Shown: piece after piece, positions 7,252 to 13,622 of the stretch | Layout of the letters: each line of letters opens with the position of its first letter | How positions within the stretch are numbered: position 1 is the stretch's first letter | Translations under genes and position numbers: made by a program | Source: CAYZJD01 sp964478455 | Lineage (GTDB): Bacteria; Acidobacteriota; Terriglobia; Bryobacterales; Bryobacteraceae | Direction of reading: 5' to 3' | Assembly: GCA_964478455.1 (NCBI GenBank) | Contig: CAYZJD010000059.1 | Location: forward strand, 1-16,442 | Length of the DNA stretch: 16,442 nt | The notes under the pieces: model-generated | The model's database searches: none | The model's input: the letters and a program-made list of their open reading frames with translations, nothing else | Told to the model about the DNA's origin: nothing

Positions 7252-8310
7252 ATGAACGCTTCCCTCGCAGCCTGGCTGATGGCGACGGCGGCCGCGGCCT
7301 TCTTCCTCTGGCGCGTCTGGCCGGGACGTCGCCTATGGGCGGATCTCGTCCACCGGCGCCGCCTGCGAGCCCGCGCGCGGCTCGAGGATCTCCTCAAGCA
7401 CGTCTTCACCGAGCGCCACGAGGGCCGGGAGGCGACCGTCACCTCGGTGGCCGGGCACTTACGCCTCTCCAAACAAGCCGCACTACGGCTGATCATGCAG
7501 TCCGAGGCGGCGGGACTGCTTCGTTCGGAATCGGGCGCGCTGCGCCTCACCGCGGAGGGCGACAAGTGGGCGGTCGAGGTGGTCCGAGCGCACCGCCTGT
7601 GGGAAACGTGGCTCGCCAATGAGGCCCACCTGCCGGTGGCCAGGCTGCACGCGGCTGCCGAGCGACAGGAGCACCGGCTCACCGCCGCGCACCAGGTGGA
7701 CGAGCTTGACGCCTACCTTGGCCACCCGCGTCAGGACCCGCACGGGGACGCGATCCCGACGGCCGCCGGTGAAATCGCGGCGCTCGGCTCTCAGTCGCTG
7801 GCGAGCTGGCCGCTGGGCAAAGCGGCGGAGATCGCCCACGTGGAGGACGAACCGGAAGAGATCTTCCGAACGATTACGGAGATCGGTCTAAGGCCGGGTT
7901 CGCGCGTGCGGATCCTGCGGCGGACGGGCGATGAACTCATCATCACCGACGGACGGAAGGAGCACCGCCTGGCGCCGCTTGTGGCCGGGAACATCCAGGT
8001 TGTTGCGGAGCCGGAGGCTGTCGCCGAGCGAGAATCCCTGGTGCGTCTTTGCGATCTCAAGCCGGGCGAGGAGGCGGAGGTCACGCGCCTGGATGAGGAA
8101 CTGCGCGGCTTCACCCGGCGACGGCTGCTGGACCTGGGGATGACGCCGAATTCGCGTGTGTCGCTCCAGTTGGCGAATGCGTTCGGCGATCCGATGGCGT
8201 TTCGCGTGCGCGGCACGACGATCGCCTTGCGCAGGGACCAGGCGTCGCGGATCTGGGTCAGACGCTTGCCGTCGGCGAGCGACGCCTCCGCCGGAACAGG
8301 GGCCACATGA
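7252..8310 (+). CDS. Membrane-anchored DtxR-like metalloregulator fused to two FeoA domains
   Basis: This 352-residue protein combines parts usually found apart. Residues ~3-21 form one hydrophobic helix followed by an Arg-rich stretch, so the rest should be cytoplasmic. Residues ~40-105 form a winged helix (VTSVAGHLRLSKQAALRLI). Residues ~106-175 resemble the DtxR/MntR metal-binding domain: H114, E118, H133, E137, E140 and H141 have exactly the spacing of DtxR H79, E83, H98, C102, E105 and H106, with Glu at the Cys102 place as in MntR. LGHPRQDPHGDAIP is also typical. Two FeoA SH3-like domains follow (~181-254 and ~263-340; LRPGSRVRI, LLDLGMTPNSRV). It may both sense iron and act as the FeoA partner of FeoB. 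Its stop overlaps the feoB start (ATGA). No Shine-Dalgarno is obvious before the ATG. Confidence 0.88.
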   Translation: MNASLAAWLMATAAAAFFLWRVWPGRRLWADLVHRRRLRARARLEDLLKHVFTERHEGREATVTSVAGHLRLSKQAALRLIMQSEAAGLLRSESGALRLTAEGDKWAVEVVRAHRLWETWLANEAHLPVARLHAAAERQEHRLTAAHQVDELDAYLGHPRQDPHGDAIPTAAGEIAALGSQSLASWPLGKAAEIAHVEDEPEEIFRTITEIGLRPGSRVRILRRTGDELIITDGRKEHRLAPLVAGNIQVVAEPEAVAERESLVRLCDLKPGEEAEVTRLDEELRGFTRRRLLDLGMTPNSRVSLQLANAFGDPMAFRVRGTTIALRRDQASRIWVRRLPSASDASAGTGAT

Positions 8311-9137
8311 AATCGCCGGCGGTGAGCGGTCACGACTGCGAGACGTGCCCGGCGGGCGCGCAGCTCGCTCAGATGGGGATTAGCCTCACGAAATACGACC
8401 GGCTGTTGGCGTTGGCCGGCAATCCGAACACCGGCAAGTCTTCCGTGTTCAATGCGCTCACCGGCCTGCGGCAGCACGTCGGCAACTGGCCGGGCAAGAC
8501 AGTCGCGCGCGCCGAGGGCGGGTTCGTGTTCAGCGGCGTGCGATACAAACTGGTGGACCTCCCGGGGACGTACTCGCTGCTTTCGGGCTCGGCGGACGAG
8601 GAGGTGGCGCGCAACTTCCTTCTCTTCGGCCGGCCGGATTGCACCATCGTCGTTACCGACGCCACCGCGCTCGAGCGCAATCTCAACCTGGTCCTTCAGG
8701 TGCTCGAGATCACCGACAAGCTCGTTGTCTGCGTCAACCTGATGGACGAGGCGCGGCGGAAGGGGCTCGAAGTGGACGTGCGCAGCCTGGCGCGCGACCT
8801 CGGCGTGCCGGCGGTGGGAACCGTGGCGCGGACGAAGGAGGGTTTGCATGAACTCGTCCGCACGGTCGCGGAGGTGATCGGCGGGGAGATCCGAACCAGG
8901 CCGCTTCGGCCGAAGCACAACCCCGAGATGCAGCAGGCCATCGACGAGCTTGTTCCCCTTCTCGAGGCCGCTGCGCCCGGCATCCCCAATCCGAGGTGGA
9001 TCGCCTGGCGCCTGATCGACGGCGATCATCGTGTACGCCAGGCGCTGCTCTCCGGCGAATTGGAACAACTGGTCCGGTCGCAGGGCGAACCCGCCGAGCG
9101 CCGCAGCCGGCTGATTTCGGTCGAGGGGCGGCAATGA
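8307..9137 (+). CDS. feoB: FeoB GTPase half (N-terminal G domain of a split FeoB)
   Basis: This 276-residue protein holds only the cytoplasmic G domain of the ferrous iron transporter FeoB. It shows G1 GNPNTGKS (38-45), G3 DLPG (84-87), G4 NLMD (144-147), and a helical region (~205-265) resembling the guanine-dissociation-inhibitor part. Near the N-terminus is H9-D-C-E-T-C14, a possible metal- or thiol-sensitive CxxC not present in E. coli FeoB. It has no membrane helix and stops before the transport domain. Starts and stops overlap by 4 nt on both sides (ATGA at 8307-8310 and 9134-9137), so the three feo genes are probably translated together. GTP binding and hydrolysis would gate the membrane half encoded next. 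Confidence 0.93.
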   Translation: MKSPAVSGHDCETCPAGAQLAQMGISLTKYDRLLALAGNPNTGKSSVFNALTGLRQHVGNWPGKTVARAEGGFVFSGVRYKLVDLPGTYSLLSGSADEEVARNFLLFGRPDCTIVVTDATALERNLNLVLQVLEITDKLVVCVNLMDEARRKGLEVDVRSLARDLGVPAVGTVARTKEGLHELVRTVAEVIGGEIRTRPLRPKHNPEMQQAIDELVPLLEAAAPGIPNPRWIAWRLIDGDHRVRQALLSGELEQLVRSQGEPAERRSRLISVEGRQ

Positions 9138-10528
9138 GCGCCCCGCCGGCTCCCCTCGCTCAAGCAGCCCTGGCCCGGGCGGACGAACTCAGGCGCCGGC
9201 TGCCGGGGACTTTCCGCGACCAGGCGGTGGAGCACCTGTACCTGGAGGCCAGCCACATCGCCGCCCGCTCGGTCAAGTCGCCGGTCGGGGCCAGGTGGGA
9301 CCTCGACCAGCGCATCGACCGGTTGGTCACATCGCCCGTTTTCGGCCTCCCGCTGATGCTCCTCCTCATCGGCGCGACGTTCTGGATCACTATCATCGGG
9401 GCGAACATCCCTTCCCAGATGATCGCCACGTTGCTGTTTGCGATCGAAGAGCGGGCGGCGGCGCTGTTTGATTCGGTCGGGGCGCCGTGGTGGGTGACGG
9501 GATTCCTGTGGCACGGCGTCTACCGAGGGTTGGCGTGGGTAGTGAGCGTGATGCTGCCGCCGATGGCGATCTTCTTCCCGATGTTCACAATCCTCGAGGA
9601 CCTGGGTTACCTGCCGCGGGTCGCCTTCAACATGGACTGGCTGTTCCGGAAGGCGGGCGCGCACGGCAAGCAGTCGCTCACCATGGCCATGGGCTTCGGG
9701 TGCAATGCTGCCGGAGTGGTTGCGGCGCGCATCATTGACTCGCCGCGCGAGCGGTTGATCGCGATCCTGACGAACAACTTCGTTCCATGCAACGGACGCT
9801 GGCCGACGCTGATCATGCTGGCCTCGATCTTCGTCGCCGCCCGGTTCCCGGCTGCGTTTGCCTCCTTTGCGGCCGCGGCGGCTGTGACGCTGGTGGTGTT
9901 GATCGGCTTGGGCGTGACGCTGGCCGCCTCGTGGGTTTTGTCCCGGACCGTCCTGAAGGGCGAAGCGTCGGCGTTCACGCTCGAGCTGCCGCCGTACCGC
10001 CGCCCGAGCATTCTACGGATCCTTCACACCTCGCTGCTCGACCGGACTGTCTTCGTGCTGCTCCGGGCGGTGACGACCGCCGCGCCGGCGGGAGCGGTCA
10101 TCTGGCTGCTGGGCAACATTCACGTGGGCGGGGTGAGCCTGGCGCGGCACGTAGCCGGCTTCCTCAACCCGCTCGGCTATGCCATCGGACTGGATGGCGT
10201 GATTCTGCTAGCCTATATCATCGCCATTCCGGCCAACGAGATCGTCGTACCGACAATGCTCATGGCTTACCTAGGGGCCGGCATGATGACCGAGGTGGCC
10301 TCCTACGACGACATTCGCCGCATCCTGGTGGATCAGAACGGATGGACGCTGCTCACGGCGGTGAGCCTGATGCTGTTCTCGCTGCTCCACAACCCTTGCG
10401 CCACCACGATTCTCACGATGTGGAAGGAGACCCGCAGCGCAAAATGGACGGCCATCGGCGCGCTCATGCCGCTGGCTGTGGCCTTCACAGTGACGTTTGT
10501 AGTGGCGACGGCCGTCCGTCTCTTCTGA
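9134..10528 (+). CDS. feoB: FeoB membrane half (ferrous iron permease domain of a split FeoB)
   Basis: Starting at the ATG that overlaps the previous stop, the protein has 464 residues. An upstream in-frame start at 8996 would lie inside the G-domain gene and adds Arg-rich sequence foreign to the family. After a helical cytoplasmic lead (~1-65) come about eight membrane segments. The two Gate motifs of FeoB are clear: GFGCN with C190 and FVPCNGRWPTL with C219, with the SPRERL loop between them. The C-terminal LLHNPCATTILTMWKET is also typical. Together with the G-domain protein it would import Fe(II) across the inner membrane. The stop codon lies within a long inverted repeat shared with the convergent operon. 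Confidence 0.94.
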   Translation: MSAPPAPLAQAALARADELRRRLPGTFRDQAVEHLYLEASHIAARSVKSPVGARWDLDQRIDRLVTSPVFGLPLMLLLIGATFWITIIGANIPSQMIATLLFAIEERAAALFDSVGAPWWVTGFLWHGVYRGLAWVVSVMLPPMAIFFPMFTILEDLGYLPRVAFNMDWLFRKAGAHGKQSLTMAMGFGCNAAGVVAARIIDSPRERLIAILTNNFVPCNGRWPTLIMLASIFVAARFPAAFASFAAAAAVTLVVLIGLGVTLAASWVLSRTVLKGEASAFTLELPPYRRPSILRILHTSLLDRTVFVLLRAVTTAAPAGAVIWLLGNIHVGGVSLARHVAGFLNPLGYAIGLDGVILLAYIIAIPANEIVVPTMLMAYLGAGMMTEVASYDDIRRILVDQNGWTLLTAVSLMLFSLLHNPCATTILTMWKETRSAKWTAIGALMPLAVAFTVTFVVATAVRLF

Positions 10529-10581
10529 CGGGGACAGCCCGCATGTTTCCCGCGCCCGGAAACATGCGGGCTGTCCCCGTC
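10527..10581. repeat. Perfect 24-bp inverted repeat, REP-like, between convergent operons
   Basis: Arms 10527-10550 and 10558-10581 are perfect reverse complements around a 7-nt loop (CGCGCCC). The arm begins GACGGGGACAGCCCGC. The left arm takes in the last two bases of the feoB TGA, and the right arm ends 7 nt before the stop of the convergent di-haem gene. No T-run follows on either strand, so it is not a classic intrinsic terminator, but such a stem could block transcription both ways. Palindromes beginning GGGGACAG recur in many bacterial genomes and are often linked to REP-associated tyrosine transposases (from memory); none is encoded here. Confidence 0.85.
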
Positions 10582-10588
10582 GGACCTG

Positions 10589-11779
10589 TCAGAGCGACAT
10601 GAGGAATTTCAGCAGCGCGGCGCACTCCTCCTCGCTCAGGTTTTCGTAGTTGCGGCGGGCCCGCTCCGCTTCGGCGGCATGGCGGCGGATGGCGTCATCC
10701 GGCGTCGAGGCGCTGCCATCGTGGAGCAGCGGGCGGCGGAAACGCAGTCCCCAGAGCGCTGGCGTGCGGATTTCTCTCGGGCTCGCCGCCTCTTGTGCAA
10801 TGCCATCGCCGGTGCCCACATCATGCAGCAGCAGATCCGAGAACAACCGAACCGGCTTGCGATCGAAGAGCGGATTCGCGTTTGGCCCGGTCATAAGCGC
10901 CGGGACGTGACAGGAAGCGCAGCCCACCTGAGCGAACAGCGCCTCGCCGCGCCCGGCGGCGTCATCCATCAGCGCGCGCTCGACAGGCGCCAGGAGGCGC
11001 ATGAGGTTGGCGAAATTGTCGATGCCGCGAAGCCCGGTGGTCCGTTCCAACACGTCCTCGGGGTCGCGTCTCGGATCGCACAACTGTAGCTGCTTCGGGT
11101 CGATGCCGGGCGCGGTCTCGTCAGGAAACAAATCGTTGGTGATTCCCATCTCGTTGCGATAGGCATCGCCGGAGAAGGCAAGCAGAGTCGCCTGTTGCGC
11201 TTTCCAGCCGAAGCGCCCGATTCGCGTCCGGCCGGTTGCCACGTCCGTGATGCGGGCGGCCCTCCCGCTGATTCCATCCGCGTCCGCGTCGCCTGGATCT
11301 TCCCGCGAGGTGATGGCTTCATCGGGGATGGCCTCGACAAGCCCGGCGCCGAACAGCGGAATCGGAACGCGCCGCGCGATGACGTTCGCTTCCGCCGGCA
11401 CGTGGACCTGGCAGCGGTGATCCGGGATCGAGAACAAGTGGAACAGCGTGCCGCCGTGGAGTGCCGTGAACGTGCCGTCCTCGCGGAGCAGTCCGGCGCG
11501 CATCTCGGCGATCCTCCCGCCGCCGCCGACCTCGGGGATGTTATGGCACTCGGCACAGCTTCTTCCGTTGAACACCGGCCCCAGGCCCTCCTCGGCCTCT
11601 TCGACTTCGAGAAAGTCCTCGCGCCCCAGCCGGAACAGCTCGAACTCCACCGGCGTGATGCCTGGGAGGGGATCGCCGGGAAGTGCCGGCGGCCGTGTCT
11701 GGCTCGGTAGCAAGCCGATTACCGTCACGGCGCCGGCGAGCAGGGAAAGAACGATGCGGGCAGTGGTCATCATCTTCAT
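10589..11779 (-). CDS. Di-haem oxidoreductase family protein (DHOR, COG3488-like)
   Basis: The 396-residue protein has an N-terminal Sec signal or anchor (~7-24). Two c-type haem sites are visible: C75-AE-C78-H79, in NGRSCAECHN followed by a GGG stretch, and C287-AS-C290-H291, in GCASCHVP. Other hallmarks of the DHOR family (formerly DUF1111) are SDLLLHDVG (~314-322), IRTPALWGL (~337-345) and LLHDGSAST (~351-359), where histidines may act as haem ligands. The family is distantly related to di-haem cytochrome c peroxidases; many members sit near iron-regulated genes such as imelysin, and no reaction is firmly known. The chosen ATG (11779) lies 1 nt after the cupredoxin stop; an ATG at 11794 would overlap that gene. 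It is the last gene of the porin operon and works in the periplasm. Confidence 0.88.
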   Translation of the reverse strand: MKMMTTARIVLSLLAGAVTVIGLLPSQTRPPALPGDPLPGITPVEFELFRLGREDFLEVEEAEEGLGPVFNGRSCAECHNIPEVGGGGRIAEMRAGLLREDGTFTALHGGTLFHLFSIPDHRCQVHVPAEANVIARRVPIPLFGAGLVEAIPDEAITSREDPGDADADGISGRAARITDVATGRTRIGRFGWKAQQATLLAFSGDAYRNEMGITNDLFPDETAPGIDPKQLQLCDPRRDPEDVLERTTGLRGIDNFANLMRLLAPVERALMDDAAGRGEALFAQVGCASCHVPALMTGPNANPLFDRKPVRLFSDLLLHDVGTGDGIAQEAASPREIRTPALWGLRFRRPLLHDGSASTPDDAIRRHAAEAERARRNYENLSEEECAALLKFLMSL

Positions 11780-11780
11780 G

Positions 11781-12131
11781 TCACTCCACGACAATCTCGC
11801 CGCGCATCAGGTTGTGACCCGCGCCGCAAGGGCGCGAGCACTCGAACGCGTACCGGCCCTTCCTGGTTGCGAGAAAACGGACGCGCAGTTCGCCCTTGCC
11901 CGCCTGCGGCACGGCGGCGTCGATGCCGGCCGCAGGGATGCGGAAGCCGTGGTCCGTGTCCTCGCTGGTGACGACGAACTCCACGTCCGTGCCCTGCTTG
12001 AGCTTGATCCGGGAAGGCGTGAAGGTGAAGCGCTCCGCGGTGATGTGGATCACGCGGTCGGGTTTCTTGGCCGGCGGCTCCTCCGCCATCGCCGCGCCCG
12101 AAAACAGCAGAGCCAGCAGCAGTCTTTGCAT
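11781..12131 (-). CDS. Small periplasmic cupredoxin with CuA-type ligands
   Basis: The 116-residue protein has a signal peptide (1-16, ending AMA). The mature part is a single cupredoxin fold like the soluble domain of cytochrome oxidase subunit II. Candidate copper ligands are H61 (in DTDHGFRI) and C98-x3-C102-x3-H106-x2-M109 (ECSRPCGAGHNLM), the complete CuA spacing. Unlike oxidase subunit II it has no membrane hairpin, and no oxidase genes are near. It is therefore probably a soluble electron carrier or copper protein serving the di-haem protein encoded 1 nt downstream. GAGGAG precedes the ATG, and the porin stop is 12 nt upstream. The mature length (~100) is minimal for the fold but complete. 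Confidence 0.88.
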   Translation of the reverse strand: MQRLLLALLFSGAAMAEEPPAKKPDRVIHITAERFTFTPSRIKLKQGTDVEFVVTSEDTDHGFRIPAAGIDAAVPQAGKGELRVRFLATRKGRYAFECSRPCGAGHNLMRGEIVVE

Positions 12132-12143
12132 TGCTCTCCTCTC

Positions 12144-13508
12144 TCAGAACCACCAGCCGATTCCAAGGTTGATGCCGTCGAGCGGCTTGATCACCCGGCT
12201 GGCGTTCCGGTTGAACACGTAATCGAACTTCAGCGCCACGTCCGCGTTCGGCTTGTAAGTGGCCCCGATGAACCAGGCCGAGCGGTCGAACTGTGGCAGC
12301 GGGATGTACCCCTCGGGCATCCTGTGCTGCGTGTTGTACTTCTCGTAACGCGCGAACAGGATCAGGCCGGTGCGCAGGCGCCGAGGCAGTGCGTGCACGG
12401 CCGGCTCGAAGTAGTAGCCACGCATCTGGCTGGCGACGTTAGGGTTGAAGCCCAACTGCCGCCGCAGGGCCTGGTTCAGCTCCGCCGCGCGGCTGACCCA
12501 CACGTCCGCAAACAGGCCCCGGAAGTCGAAAGGACCGCGGCTGAAGCGGCCGTCGAAAGAGAACACGTCCACTCGCGGGTTCACCGTTTGAAGACGAAAG
12601 CCCGCATGCCCGCTGTAGAAGCTCGTTCCAAGGGCCAGCCGCCGCACGCCCGCGTATTCCAGGCGCAGGGCCTTGGCCGGGTTGCGGAACGATGACTCGA
12701 AGCCGCTCGAGCGCCCGCCGCGGATTCCCTCTTCGGCGTTGAAGCCGGTCGCGTCGAGGCTGCCCATGACATAGCCGCGGTAGCGGAAGCCGCGGCCGAG
12801 GTCGCCGGTGACGCCCATTCCGAGGTCTCGCCAGGTGGAAGGGATAATGAACGTCTCCACCAGCGGGCGCTCCACCCCGTTGAACGATGGCGATTCGTGG
12901 CGTTCGTTGATGAGGCCGGCCGGCGTCAGCAGCATGCCGGCGCGGAAATTGAAGTACGGCGCTATCAGGAAGTCGAGGTAGGCCTGCTCGAGCGCCAGTT
13001 CGCCCTTCTCCTCGCCGCCTTCGACGAGCGCGTGCTCCAGTTCGAGTTCGCTCCAGAACTTGATGCGGTCGGAGAAGCTGTGGCCGAACAGGAGGGTAAA
13101 GCGGTGGAAGTCGAGCTGGCCGGGCTGGCTGCGCGCCTTGTTGTAGTGTGCTTCCATGTAGCCGGCCACGGGCAGGCGCGTCTCGGCGCCGGCGGCCTGG
13201 TAGTCTCCCTCAACCGACACCGGCTGAAGCGGCGTGATGGCGGGCGCTTGCGGCGCCGGCGCGGGCGCTTGGGCCTGCCGCGACACGGCCGCGCTGTGTC
13301 CCAGCAACTCCTCGACCTTCGCTTCGAGCAGGCGAATCCGTTCTTCGAGGCTTACGGGCGCGGCTTCCGTGGCGAACGAGGGATCGAGCAGCCGGACCTT
13401 GCGCTCAAGCTCGGCGATGCGCTGCTCGAGCGTCGGCGCCGTTTGCGCCCAAAGACCCGCGCCGGCGACACAGAAGACACGCAAAGCGCGAGACAGAACC
13501 GGACCCAT
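12144..13508 (-). CDS. Outer-membrane porin-like beta-barrel with N-terminal coiled coil
   Basis: The 454-residue protein has a signal peptide (~1-21, ending LWAQ). Two short heptad-like helices follow (LEQRIAELERKVRLL, LEERIRLLEAKVEELL; ~27-70), as in periplasmic coiled coils that reach the cell wall, then an Ala/Pro/Gln linker. From ~110 to the end alternating polar and aromatic strands form a predicted barrel (MEAHYNKA, FHRFTLLFGHSFSDRIKFW, FNFRAGMLLTPAG). The last residues GIGWWF end in Phe, the outer-membrane assembly signal. It resembles phosphate-selective (OprO/P-like) porins in outline; the substrate is not known. A strong AAGGAGG (13516-13522) precedes the ATG. It leads the operon with the cupredoxin and DHOR genes. 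Confidence 0.85.
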   Translation of the reverse strand: MGPVLSRALRVFCVAGAGLWAQTAPTLEQRIAELERKVRLLDPSFATEAAPVSLEERIRLLEAKVEELLGHSAAVSRQAQAPAPAPQAPAITPLQPVSVEGDYQAAGAETRLPVAGYMEAHYNKARSQPGQLDFHRFTLLFGHSFSDRIKFWSELELEHALVEGGEEKGELALEQAYLDFLIAPYFNFRAGMLLTPAGLINERHESPSFNGVERPLVETFIIPSTWRDLGMGVTGDLGRGFRYRGYVMGSLDATGFNAEEGIRGGRSSGFESSFRNPAKALRLEYAGVRRLALGTSFYSGHAGFRLQTVNPRVDVFSFDGRFSRGPFDFRGLFADVWVSRAAELNQALRRQLGFNPNVASQMRGYYFEPAVHALPRRLRTGLILFARYEKYNTQHRMPEGYIPLPQFDRSAWFIGATYKPNADVALKFDYVFNRNASRVIKPLDGINLGIGWWF

Positions 13509-13541
13509 GACAGCCCCTCCTTAGCGTACGGTAATCTCCAG

Positions 13542-13571
13542 ATCTTAACCTAGGTTAAGGCCCAGCTTCAA
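13542..13571 (-). promoter_or_regulatory. Candidate promoter of the porin operon
   Basis: On the minus strand TTGAAG (13566-13571) and TAAGAT (13542-13547) are separated by 18 nt. They match the -35 and -10 consensus at four of six positions each. The palindrome at 13544-13559 covers the -10 box and most of the spacer, so a protein bound there would exclude RNA polymerase. Confidence 0.45.
13544..13559. promoter_or_regulatory. Candidate metal-regulator operator of the porin operon
   Basis: CTTAACCTAGGTTAAG is a perfect 16-bp palindrome in a GC-rich intergenic region, 35 nt before the porin ATG. Its arms match the site at 7225-7240 upstream of the feo operon at 11 of 12 positions. TAACC and GGTTA half-sites also occur, in another order, in the DtxR/IdeR consensus TTAGGTTAGSCTAACCTAA. 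The DtxR-like protein encoded at 7252 is the natural candidate ligand. Confidence 0.6.
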
Positions 13572-13603
13572 TACCCCGCCAGCCGCCGCCCGCGCCGCTG
13601 GAG

Positions 13604-13609
13604 TACGAT
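13604..13609 (+). promoter_or_regulatory. -10 box (TACGAT) of the Gfo/Idh/MocA gene
   Basis: TACGAT ends 13 nt before the ATG at 13623, giving a leader of about 7 nt. It overlaps the alternative ATG at 13608, which argues against that upstream start. No -35 box is clear. Confidence 0.4.
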
Positions 13610-13622
13610 GATCGGCGGCTCC

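Noticed and set aside
8996..9133. N-terminal extension of the FeoB membrane half
   Set aside because: It lies inside the G-domain gene in another frame and is Arg-rich; the ATGA overlap at 9134 gives a natural start.
7791..9134. 447-codon minus-strand open frame opposite the feo genes
   Set aside because: The plus strand encodes clear FeoA and FeoB motifs throughout; the antisense product resembles nothing.
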